24,156 nucleotides of DNA from JBAYGJ01 sp041649335 (GTDB lineage: Bacteria; Patescibacteriota; Patescibacteriia; UBA10025; JAHIVO01): the NCBI GenBank assembly GCA_041649335.1, contig JBAZNF010000019.1, positions 1 through 24,156 on the forward strand, given 5' to 3'. The position numbers were made by a program, and so were the translations under genes. Positions 13,776-19,814 of this stretch are shown piece after piece (within the stretch, counting starts at the first letter, position 1; each line of letters begins with the position of its first letter). The notes under the pieces were generated by a model. It made no database searches. It was not told the DNA's origin and saw only the letters and a list, made by a program, of their open reading frames with translations.

Positions 13776-14444
13776 TTACGAGACCATGGATAAAAACTGA
13801 TCTGCCAACTGCGTAGTCGATTCCGGCGAATCATAAATCAACCGCCACATCACCGTAATGTCTGCACCGTTAAAAACAGTTCGCTGTACTTCGCGCACCG
13901 TCTCGCCTCCGGCCAATGAAATCAGCACCGGATACGTCGCCTTGATCCGGTTGATCAGGTGGTGCGGCAGCATACGTTCGCGATTGTCTGATGCCTCATC
14001 GACGCCACGGTGCAAAACGACAATATCTGGCTGTTTGCCCAAATGCTGTAAAATTTCAAATGGAAATTCAACATTCAGCATATCAACCATGGAGTCGACG
14101 CCTGCTGCCCGGCAGCGCTCGATGAACTCCCTGATGGTTTCCAGCGGCGCCAGACCCAGGCAGGTTACCGCTGATGCGCCAGCCCTGGCAGCGGCCAATA
14201 CCTCAGTCGTACCGCGGTCCATGCATTTCATGTCAGCCACCACGTATCCGGAATGTCCGAGACGTTCACTCCACCACTGATGCAGCATGGCGATGCCTTG
14301 ACTGCCATATTCCTTAACAAAAGGGGTTCCAGCCTCAACGATGATCCGGTCAGAAGCTGGAAGCGCGGAAACCATCCGCTGCACCTCAGTGAGGGACCGG
14401 TTGAACGCTATCTGTAAATATTTTTTTCGGCGGTCAAGTGGCAT
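13776..14444 (-). CDS. Soluble HPS/OMP-decarboxylase-superfamily TIM-barrel paralogue
   Basis: 222 aa, close paralogue of the next gene's barrel domain but without TM or linker. It starts MPLDRRKKYLQIAFN, then VEAGTPFVKEYG (37-48), ADMKCMD (D71, K73, D76 of DxKxxD), TCLGLAPLETIREFI, VVLHRGVDEA and SLAGGETVREVQRTVFNGADITVMWR. As in the paralogue, the strand-1 Asp is Asn (residue 15) and the VVGRAI segment is altered to VMWRLI. It is the promoter-proximal gene of the pair, 3 nt before the anchored copy. The two could form a hetero-oligomer tethered to the membrane, since enzymes of this superfamily have active sites at dimer interfaces; that is inference. Confidence 0.7.
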   Translation of the reverse strand: MPLDRRKKYLQIAFNRSLTEVQRMVSALPASDRIIVEAGTPFVKEYGSQGIAMLHQWWSERLGHSGYVVADMKCMDRGTTEVLAAARAGASAVTCLGLAPLETIREFIERCRAAGVDSMVDMLNVEFPFEILQHLGKQPDIVVLHRGVDEASDNRERMLPHHLINRIKATYPVLISLAGGETVREVQRTVFNGADITVMWRLIYDSPESTTQLADQFLSMVS

Positions 14445-14465
14445 GTAAAAATATTTTACATCTAC

Positions 14466-14474
14466 AGTATATCA
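14466..14474 (-). promoter_or_regulatory. Extended -10 promoter of the TIM-barrel gene pair
   Basis: On the minus strand TG-A-TATACT (TATACT over 14471-14466). The start codon at 14444 lies inside an inverted repeat ATGTAAAA-ata-TTTTACAT (14443-14461), a possible operator or leader hairpin. No good -35 is seen. Confidence 0.5.
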
Positions 14475-14596
14475 AATTCCGCTCATCCTAGCACCTGTCT
14501 GGCACTTATCACCCGTTACCGTTTGGCCACGATTTATGTGCACTAATCATGAAGTTCAGTCAATTATTTTTTTATGCCACTCGGCTCAGCCGGGGG

Positions 14597-14624
14597 TTGA
14601 CATAATTCCAGGTTCTGCTAAGAT
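14597..14624 (+). promoter_or_regulatory. Promoter directly followed by a terminator
   Basis: TTGACA (14597-14602), 16-nt spacer ending TGC, TAAGAT (14619-14624). Expected start near 14631. The terminator at 14638 follows within about 7 nt, so only a transcript of roughly 30 nt is expected unless there is read-through to the 3D-domain gene at 14760. The rest of the 315-nt gap 14445-14759 shows the minus-strand promoter and otherwise nothing recognised. Confidence 0.55.
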
Positions 14625-14637
14625 ACGCCTTCAAAAC

Positions 14638-14660
14638 CACCCTATGTTAGGGTGTTTTTT
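14638..14660 (+). terminator. Intrinsic terminator in the gap before the 3D-domain gene
   Basis: CACCCTA-tgt-TAGGGTG followed by six Ts (14638-14660). No plus-strand gene precedes it; only the promoter at 14597-14624 does, so it may be an attenuator or the end of a very small RNA. Confidence 0.75.
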
Positions 14661-14759
14661 GATACCTATTTTATAACTAATATTAGCAAAAATTCAACGT
14701 ATTATATGAATTTATCGCTGATATTAGCCAATCTAACGAATGATTATTAACTGTCAAAT

Positions 14760-15254
14760 ATGATTAACCGGATTATACTCAGAAAAATAAAATATATTGC
14801 TATAATTGTCCTTTCTGTATTTACTTGGGAGTTCAGTTTTCCCCATTTGGCTCTGGCCCAAACGGTTGAACCCGTTGCCACCATCCAATCAAGTGATTCG
14901 GAAATATCTATCAGCCCAGAAGTCCGGCATCTGCCAGAAATCCCGGATAAACCACGGCCGGAAGCGAAGATAGTGATCACGATTACCGTGACGGCATACT
15001 CTTCGACAGTAGATCAATGCGGCAGTACGCCATTTACCACGGCTTCCGGAACCCAAGTACGGGATGGCATCATAGCGGCTAATTTCCTGCCAATCGGGAC
15101 AAAAATCCGGTTTCCTGACCAATTTGGCGATAAAATATTCGTCGTGGAAGACCGGATGGCTGCCCGCTACAACCAACGTGCTGACATTTGGATGCCGAAT
15201 CGCGAGCTGGCCAAGCAATGGGGCGTAAGGCATGTCAGGATGGAGATTCTCTGA
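14760..15254 (+). CDS. Secreted 3D (Asp-Asp-Asp) domain protein, double-psi beta-barrel
   Basis: 164 aa. A signal peptide runs over residues 1-33 (hydrophobic 12-32, then ALA-QT as a plausible cut). After a Pro/Glu-rich spacer comes a 3D domain (73-164): VTAYSSTVDQCGSTPFTTASGT, DGIIAANFLPIGTKIRFPDQFGDKIFVVEDRM, and QRADIWM. The second and third Asp of the motif are D131 and D142; the first, usually in an AVDP-like segment, is replaced in IAANF (Asn108). 3D domains occur in MltA lytic transglycosylases and in Sps/YabE-type wall proteins, so peptidoglycan cleavage or binding outside the membrane is likely. A long palindrome follows the gene. Confidence 0.8.
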   Translation: MINRIILRKIKYIAIIVLSVFTWEFSFPHLALAQTVEPVATIQSSDSEISISPEVRHLPEIPDKPRPEAKIVITITVTAYSSTVDQCGSTPFTTASGTQVRDGIIAANFLPIGTKIRFPDQFGDKIFVVEDRMAARYNQRADIWMPNRELAKQWGVRHVRMEIL

Positions 15255-15277
15255 CAAAAAACTTATTTATAACACCA

Positions 15278-15309
15278 AACCCCCACACCCATGCATGGGT
15301 GTGGGGGTT
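15278..15309. repeat. 32-nt perfect palindrome after the 3D-domain gene
   Basis: AACCCCCACACCCATG joined directly to its own reverse complement (centre ATGCAT at 15291-15296), 16 bp per arm with no spacer. It lies 24 nt after the stop codon. It could act as a terminator, but there is no T-run; a protein-binding site is the alternative. Confidence 0.6.
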
Positions 15310-15318
15310 GGCTAACCC

Positions 15319-15347
15319 TTGAAAAAAGGCCATATAATTGATACCAT
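15319..15347 (+). promoter_or_regulatory. Promoter of tRNA-Cys
   Basis: TTGAAA (15319-15324), 17-nt spacer ending TGA, TACCAT (15342-15347), an extended -10. Expected start near 15354, about 10 nt before the tRNA, so most of the upstream arm of the short flanking repeat TGTCAATA (15348-15355) would not be transcribed. Confidence 0.65.
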
Positions 15348-15363
15348 GTCAATACGCCACTAT

Positions 15364-15438
15364 GGCGTGATAGCCAAGTAGTAAGGCAGAGGTCTGCAAA
15401 ACCTCTATACGCGGGTGCAATTCCCGCTCACGCCTCCA
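15364..15438 (+). tRNA. trnC: tRNA-Cys(GCA)
   Basis: Acceptor GGCGTGA / TCACGCC, anticodon stem GAGGT / ACCTC with loop CTGCAAA (anticodon GCA), T-stem GCGGG / CCCGC, discriminator T73 as expected for Cys, and encoded CCA. The T-loop is TGCAATT (G55) and the D-loop AGTAGTA has A18, the same double change as in tRNA-Ile. Confidence 0.93.
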
Positions 15439-15549
15439 CGTTATTGACAATAATCGAGTTATTTGACATCCTGACTGTAATTGAAATGAACCATGCCGAG
15501 CCTCGGCTTCATGCCGGGCGAGGCAGACTACTGAGGGGAAAAAGAGCGA

Positions 15550-15576
15550 TGAGGAAAAACCGTAGGTGTTTCCTCA
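15550..15576 (+). other. Hairpin upstream of tRNA-Gly(GCC)
   Basis: TGAGGAAA pairs with TTTCCTCA (8 bp, about 9-nt loop) just before the tRNA. A second set of GC-rich hairpins (GCCGA-gcc-TCGGC; GCCTCG...CGAGGC) lies at about 15494-15525. None has a T-run. No promoter could be fixed in this interval. Confidence 0.4.
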
Positions 15577-15583
15577 TAATCGT

Positions 15584-15659
15584 GCGGGTGTAGTTCAGTG
15601 GCTAGAATGCTTCCTTGCCAAGGAAGAGGTCGGCGGTTCGAATCCGCTCACCCGCTCCA
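15584..15659 (+). tRNA. trnG: tRNA-Gly(GCC)
   Basis: Acceptor GCGGGTG / CACCCGC, anticodon stem CTTCC / GGAAG with loop TTGCCAA (anticodon GCC), T-arm GGCGG-TTCGAAT-CCGCT, T73 and encoded CCA. Normal G18, G19 and U55. It lies 38 nt upstream of the LOG-family gene. Confidence 0.95.
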
Positions 15660-15697
15660 ATCACACTGGTCCCAATAACGACCCTAAATGTTATAGT

Positions 15698-16243
15698 ATG
15701 AAAAATGTTTGCGTATTTCTGTCGGCCAGTACTGTCGATAAAAAATATGCCGATGCGGCTTGCGAGCTGGGAGAGCTGCTCGTAAAAAATGGGTATAGGC
15801 TCGTATACGGCGGTAACAGCAAGGGACTGATGGAAATCATCTCCTCGGCGGTGCTGAAATCCGGAGGGGAAGTGATTGGCGTTACGATGGAGGTGCTGAA
15901 ACACCTGCAAAAACCTGACGTACCCGAAATGATTATTGCCAAAGATTTATCCGAACGGAAACGAATATTTAACGAAAAATCCGACGCCTTTGTCGTGATG
16001 GTCGGCGGAATCGGCACGCTCGATGAAGCGACCGAGGTATTGGAACTCAAAAAGCACGCCATCCATTCGAAACCCATCGTCTTTTTGAATACTGATGATT
16101 TTTATGCCGGCCTAAAGATTCAGCTGAAGAAAATGAACGATGAGGGATTCCTACCTGCTCAATTCGAGGGACTGGTCCATTTTGCGGAAACGCCCCAACA
16201 AGTCATTGATTTGCTTCATGAAACCCTAGGCGAGGAATCCTGA
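15698..16243 (+). CDS. LOG-family protein (cytokinin riboside 5'-monophosphate phosphoribohydrolase-like)
   Basis: 181 aa Rossmann-fold protein: start MKNVCVFLSAS, VYGGNSKGLMEIIS (37-50), ERKRIFNEKSDAFVVMVGGIGTLDEATEV (86-114). GGIGTLDE (103-110) is the family's GGxGTxxE nucleotide-binding and catalytic motif; the usual preceding Pro is Val. Family members cleave nucleoside 5'-monophosphates to a free base and ribose 5-phosphate; the bacterial substrate is commonly AMP or unclear. Cytoplasmic. The start chosen excludes the upstream tRNA-Gly. TGTTATAGT sits directly against the ATG, too close to act as a -10 for this start, so read-through from the tRNA is likely. Confidence 0.88.
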   Translation: MKNVCVFLSASTVDKKYADAACELGELLVKNGYRLVYGGNSKGLMEIISSAVLKSGGEVIGVTMEVLKHLQKPDVPEMIIAKDLSERKRIFNEKSDAFVVMVGGIGTLDEATEVLELKKHAIHSKPIVFLNTDDFYAGLKIQLKKMNDEGFLPAQFEGLVHFAETPQQVIDLLHETLGEES

Positions 16244-16298
16244 CTCACCTTTTTATAAAGGGCGAATCTCGATAAAAAGCTAGCCGGCTGATATACGT

Positions 16299-16757
16299 AT
16301 GCGCACCAAAGACGTCATCCTCATCCTTCATAACGTCAGGAGCCGGTTTAACGTCGGCGCCATCTTCCGTACGGCTGATGCTGCCGGCGTAAAAAAAATT
16401 TACCTGTGCGGCATTACCCCAGCCCCGCCCCACCCAAAAATAGACAAGGTAGCCCTGGGTGCAGAAAAAACCGTGCCTTTCGAAAAAGTTAAACAAACCT
16501 CGCTACTTCTTAATAAGCTCCGAGCCGACCGTATTCATCTCGTCGCCCTGGAACAGTCAAAAAAAAGCGTACCCTACTTTACATTCCGCAAAAAATTTCC
16601 CCTTGCTCTCCTGGTGGGGGCTGAAGTAAAAGGGTTGCCCGCATCCATTCAAAAAAAATGCAACAACATAATCGATATCCCGATGCATGGCTATAAAGAG
16701 TCCCTGAACGTGGCCATAGCGCTAGGAATCGTATTATTTGATATAATAAAGCCGTAG
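16299..16757 (+). CDS. SpoU/TrmH-family RNA 2'-O-methyltransferase
   Basis: 152 aa, a minimal knotted SPOUT methyltransferase without a substrate-binding extension. Motif 1: HNVRSRFNVGAIFRTADAAGV (11-31). Motif 2: LALLVGAEVKGLP. Motif 3: IDIPMHGYKESLNVAIALGI, with the SAM-binding knot. Family members methylate ribose at G18 (TrmH) or at position 34 of tRNA-Leu (TrmL), or in 23S rRNA; the target cannot be fixed from sequence. Striking context: its TAG stop is directly followed by the first base of tRNA-Leu(TAA), with no spacer, so mRNA and tRNA are probably processed from one transcript. Confidence 0.88.
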   Translation: MRTKDVILILHNVRSRFNVGAIFRTADAAGVKKIYLCGITPAPPHPKIDKVALGAEKTVPFEKVKQTSLLLNKLRADRIHLVALEQSKKSVPYFTFRKKFPLALLVGAEVKGLPASIQKKCNNIIDIPMHGYKESLNVAIALGIVLFDIIKP

Positions 16758-16841
16758 GCCGCCGTGGCGGAACTGGTATACGCGACGGACTTAAAATCCG
16801 TTGGCCGCAAGGCCGTGTCGGTTCGATTCCGACCGGCGGCA
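16758..16841 (+). tRNA. trnL: tRNA-Leu(TAA)
   Basis: Class II tRNA: acceptor GCCGCCG / CGGCGGC, anticodon stem ACGGA / TCCGT with loop CTTAAAA (anticodon TAA), long variable arm TGGCCGCAAGGCCGT, T-arm GTCGG-TTCGATT-CCGAC, A73, no encoded CCA. It begins immediately after the stop codon of the methyltransferase gene. Its last 6 acceptor bases plus A73 form the start of the first unit of a tandem repeat. Confidence 0.95.
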
Positions 16842-16987
16842 ATGAAGGAAAAATCAAATATCTGTGGTCCCGAACGAAGTGCGGGGCGGCAATGAAGGAA
16901 AAATCAAATATCTGTGGTCCCGAACGAAGTGCGGGGCGGCAATGAAGGAAAAATCAAATATCTGTGGTCCCGAACGAAGTGCGGGGC
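16835..16987 (+). repeat. Three tandem 50-bp repeats starting at the tRNA-Leu 3' end
   Basis: Units begin at 16835, 16885 and 16935 and appear identical; a 3-nt start of a fourth (GGC) follows. Each unit begins with GGCGGCA, the terminal acceptor bases and A73 of tRNA-Leu, and contains TCCCG-aacgaagtg-CGGGG, a small hairpin with ends like those of the tRNA-nested elements. Identity of the units suggests a recent duplication. There are no variable spacers, so this is not a CRISPR array. 16988-17054 holds nothing recognised. Confidence 0.85.
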
Positions 16988-17054
16988 ACTGTCGAATAGT
17001 CTAAGCGAATATATACAACAAAACAACGCCCAGCGACTCCTCGTGCCGGAAGTA

Positions 17055-17825
17055 TTAAGGCAGGCGCCTGACGAGCTGCTGATGGATTTTTGGCGTGGAG
17101 GCGATCAACCCTTCGGCCTGCATGGTCCAGGGGTGACCGGCAAAATCGCTTACCCGCCCGCCCGCCTCCGTGATAAACAATATTTCTGGATACACGTCCC
17201 ACGGGTGCTGACGGCCGATCAGGATGATTGCGTCGACAGCTCCCGACGCCACTGAACAGAATGAAAATGATGCAGAACCGAACACGCGGATATTAGCCAC
17301 CTGCGGACGGAGCCGATTAATGATCTCCATGGCTTGGTGGGAAGCGCTTAAACGGTGAGGAAAGCTGAGAGTCAATATCGATCGGGCAAAGCCGTTAGAG
17401 GCTACCATGACCCGCCGCCCGTTCAAATACGCGCCATGACCGCGCCTCGTATAATACGTACGGCGTAAAAATGGGAAATGGACAATCCCCTCCAATGGGC
17501 CTTGCGCGTCCGACACCCCGATAGAGATGCCAAACAATGGGTTGCCTATCGAATAATTCGTCGTCCCATCCAATGGGTCAATGGTCCACATATAGCCACC
17601 ACCCATTTTCCCCTGAACGGGCGATTCCTCTGAAATAATTCCATGCTGCGGATGGCGCTTCTGTATGTTCCGGATGATCACGCGCTCCGACTGCTTGTCG
17701 ATGTCAGTCACAAATTCATTATACGCTTTATGGCGCACATCCTTGCGGGTCAGTGTGCCGAATCTCCGAAGTTGTATCTTCCCGGCGGCTAAAGCTGCTT
17801 GGAACAGAACATGCTTGAAAATCAT
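17055..17825 (-). CDS. Inositol monophosphatase family protein
   Basis: 256 aa Mg-dependent, Li-sensitive-type phosphatase. Metal ligands are in place: ISEES (E66-E67), WTIDPLDGTTNY (D83, D86, G87, T88) and HPWDVYPEILFITEAGG near residue 212. Members hydrolyse inositol-1-phosphate, fructose-1,6-bisphosphate, NADP or PAP; sequence does not separate these. Cytoplasmic. It is the last gene of a minus-strand operon and overlaps the phosphoesterase gene by 4 nt (ATGA), implying translational coupling. Confidence 0.92.
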   Translation of the reverse strand: MIFKHVLFQAALAAGKIQLRRFGTLTRKDVRHKAYNEFVTDIDKQSERVIIRNIQKRHPQHGIISEESPVQGKMGGGYMWTIDPLDGTTNYSIGNPLFGISIGVSDAQGPLEGIVHFPFLRRTYYTRRGHGAYLNGRRVMVASNGFARSILTLSFPHRLSASHQAMEIINRLRPQVANIRVFGSASFSFCSVASGAVDAIILIGRQHPWDVYPEILFITEAGGRVSDFAGHPWTMQAEGLIASTPKIHQQLVRRLP

Positions 17826-18325
17826 ATTTTTGCCAATATTTTTAATTCTAACTTACCGGCCTCCGTATCAAAAATCGCAAACGTCGGAGTGTAAAAAATG
17901 TTCGCCAGATTTCCCGGATTTACTATTTTTGTCTTGCCGATCATCTCCTCCCACGGCTTGTGGTCATGGCCGTAGAATACCAGGTCATATTTCCCTTCGG
18001 CAGCCAAACCTTTGGCGGCATAGGGATAATGGACAAACGCCAGCTTCTTGCCGCCTAATACGATTTCTCCGACTTCACCATGGATTTTGACATTATGGAA
18101 ATCCTCAAATGCCATCCGGGTCATATTGTACTTATCGCCATCCACATTACCGAAACACAGGTGGATCTGCCCGGAGAAATGTTCAGCAATAAATTTCAAT
18201 GTCGCCGGGGCGCACACGTCACCGCAATGAATGAGCGCGGCGATACGCTGGCTGGAAATAAACTCCAGCGCCTTCTCTATATTGGGCAAATTATCATGCG
18301 AATCGGAAACGATGGCTATTTTCAT
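17822..18325 (-). CDS. YfcE/MJ0936-type metallophosphoesterase
   Basis: 167 aa calcineurin-like phosphoesterase. Binuclear metal site: SDSHDN (D8, H10), IHCGDV, CFGNVD and FYGHDHKPW, in the order typical of YfcE-type phosphodiesterases. These are compact cytoplasmic proteins with broad phosphodiesterase activity in vitro; the physiological substrate is not known. It starts 9 nt after the DUF218 gene and ends in a 4-nt overlap with the IMPase gene. Confidence 0.92.
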   Translation of the reverse strand: MKIAIVSDSHDNLPNIEKALEFISSQRIAALIHCGDVCAPATLKFIAEHFSGQIHLCFGNVDGDKYNMTRMAFEDFHNVKIHGEVGEIVLGGKKLAFVHYPYAAKGLAAEGKYDLVFYGHDHKPWEEMIGKTKIVNPGNLANIFYTPTFAIFDTEAGKLELKILAKI

Positions 18326-18334
18326 GGTCGTATT

Positions 18335-18973
18335 TTACAAATTCCCTCGTAACCAATTATACACCCAGGCAGCGTATTCCCGGACAATAACCCGGAAATC
18401 CAATACGTTTCTGTACGGATCGCCTGTAAAAACCGGATTTTGGGGAGCAGCCACGCAAATGATGTTCAGGGTAACTTTCTTGAAAATACGGCAGGCCCGG
18501 CTGGAGTGGAAGTCTGACGTCACGATAATCGCCCGTTGCCACCCATGATCCCGCATTATTTCCGTGCTGTAGAGCGCATTCGTGTGCGTATCCTTTGAAC
18601 GGTCTTCCTGGATGATCTCCTCAGCCGGTACGCCCAGCATCTCAGCATACGGTGCCATGACTTCGCTTTCTGATTCACCGCCATAATGAGTAATGCCGCC
18701 CGAAACGATTATCTTCGGGGCGTACCCATCCTTGAACAGGCTGACCCCCTTGGCTACCCGCTCCTCAACCCCCCAGGGCAATGAATGCGTATCCGTATTA
18801 ATGCCGCCCCCCAGGATAATGATAACGTCGGATGGGATGGGTTGGTCATCATGGACCAGCGGCTTTACTAGCAATGTATTAAGGGGCGTATATGTGGCCA
18901 CAAGCAGGAGAACAGAGATACCGAACAATACCCACAGTACTATCGTTGGCAATTTTTTAAGAAATCGTCTCAT
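18335..18973 (-). CDS. DUF218 (YdcF/ElyC/SanA-like) membrane-anchored protein
   Basis: 212 aa. One TM helix at about residues 9-30 anchors an extracytoplasmic DUF218 domain: SDVIIILGGGINTD (48-61), RVAKGVSLFKDGYAPKIIVSGG, EEIIQEDRSKDTHTNALYS and RAIIVTSDFHSSRACRIFKK. The Gly-rich and Asp/His segments are those of the ElyC/SanA family, implicated in envelope and peptidoglycan-lipid-carrier homeostasis. The biochemical reaction is unsettled. It overlaps nfo by 4 nt, so the two are translationally coupled. Confidence 0.88.
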   Translation of the reverse strand: MRRFLKKLPTIVLWVLFGISVLLLVATYTPLNTLLVKPLVHDDQPIPSDVIIILGGGINTDTHSLPWGVEERVAKGVSLFKDGYAPKIIVSGGITHYGGESESEVMAPYAEMLGVPAEEIIQEDRSKDTHTNALYSTEIMRDHGWQRAIIVTSDFHSSRACRIFKKVTLNIICVAAPQNPVFTGDPYRNVLDFRVIVREYAAWVYNWLRGNL

Positions 18974-19803
18974 GTCCGCAATTTTTTTAGCATAGCCACG
19001 TCGTTAATTTCTCCCTTCTCGCTGGGAGGCGTCTCCAAAATGAAATCGACGTTTTTGAGTTTCGGATGATGGAGCAGGGAATGGAAGCCTTCTTTTCCGA
19101 CAGTACCGTATCCAATATGCTCATGCCGGTCCTTGCGCGAGCCTAATCCGAACTTGGCGTCATTGGCATGGACCAGGACAAGTTTATCCAGGCCGATGCC
19201 CCGGTCAAACTTGGTTAGCGTCTGTCCGACAGCTTCTTTGGTCCGCAGATCATAGCCGGACACGAAGGCATGGCAGGTATCAAAACAGACTCCCAGGTCA
19301 TATTCCGGAACCGCTTTAATCAACTCAGCAATTTCTTCAAAGGTATCGCCGATAATATTCCCTGAACCGGCGGAAATCTCCAGCAAAAAACGGGTGGCGC
19401 CGCGGTATCCGGCCACTATTTTTTTCAGTCCGGCCACCACCTGCTTCATTGCCTTATCCCGGCCAAGGTCGCTGGCCGACCCGATATGCGTCATTAATGC
19501 TTTGGCGCCAAGCAGAGAACCGCGGTCGAGTTCCTCGCGGATAATCCGCACGGAGTTCCGGCTGATCCGGTCTATGGCTGACGCCAGATTAATATAATAC
19601 GGTGTATGGACATAAGCGGCAGCCTGTTTGAATTTCTTCATGTTCATTTTAAATTCACCGGCGTTCGTCGGGTCCAGTACCGGAGCCGGCCCGCCCTGCG
19701 GTGAACGCGTGAACATCTGAAAACATTCGCAACCCGACCTGGCTGCGTTGGCCGGCGCGTTCTGCACGCCGCCGGCGATTGAAACGTGTGCGCCTATATA
19801 CAT
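18970..19803 (-). CDS. nfo: Deoxyribonuclease IV (AP endonuclease)
   Basis: 277 aa TIM-barrel trinuclear-zinc enzyme that cuts DNA 5' of abasic sites in base-excision repair. Landmarks: start YIGAHVSIAGGVQNA, THIGSASDLG, LLEISAGSGNIIGDTFEEIAEL, VCFDTCHAFVSGYDL, LVHANDAKFGLGSRKDRHEHIGYGTVG and DFILETP. All Zn ligands (His, Glu, Asp) are present. Length is normal. It follows tig by 11 nt and overlaps the DUF218 gene by 4 nt. Confidence 0.96.
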   Translation of the reverse strand: MYIGAHVSIAGGVQNAPANAARSGCECFQMFTRSPQGGPAPVLDPTNAGEFKMNMKKFKQAAAYVHTPYYINLASAIDRISRNSVRIIREELDRGSLLGAKALMTHIGSASDLGRDKAMKQVVAGLKKIVAGYRGATRFLLEISAGSGNIIGDTFEEIAELIKAVPEYDLGVCFDTCHAFVSGYDLRTKEAVGQTLTKFDRGIGLDKLVLVHANDAKFGLGSRKDRHEHIGYGTVGKEGFHSLLHHPKLKNVDFILETPPSEKGEINDVAMLKKLRT

Positions 19804-19814
19804 AGGCTATACGG

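Noticed and set aside
15566..15697. N-terminal extension of the LOG-family gene
   Set aside because: It would run through tRNA-Gly(GCC); the family fold begins at the ATG at 15698.
16835..16987. CRISPR array
   Set aside because: Units are contiguous identical 50-bp repeats with no variable spacers and no cas genes.
16914..17255. Open frame over the tandem repeats
   Set aside because: It is made from repeat sequence and the antisense of the IMPase gene, with no recognisable domain.
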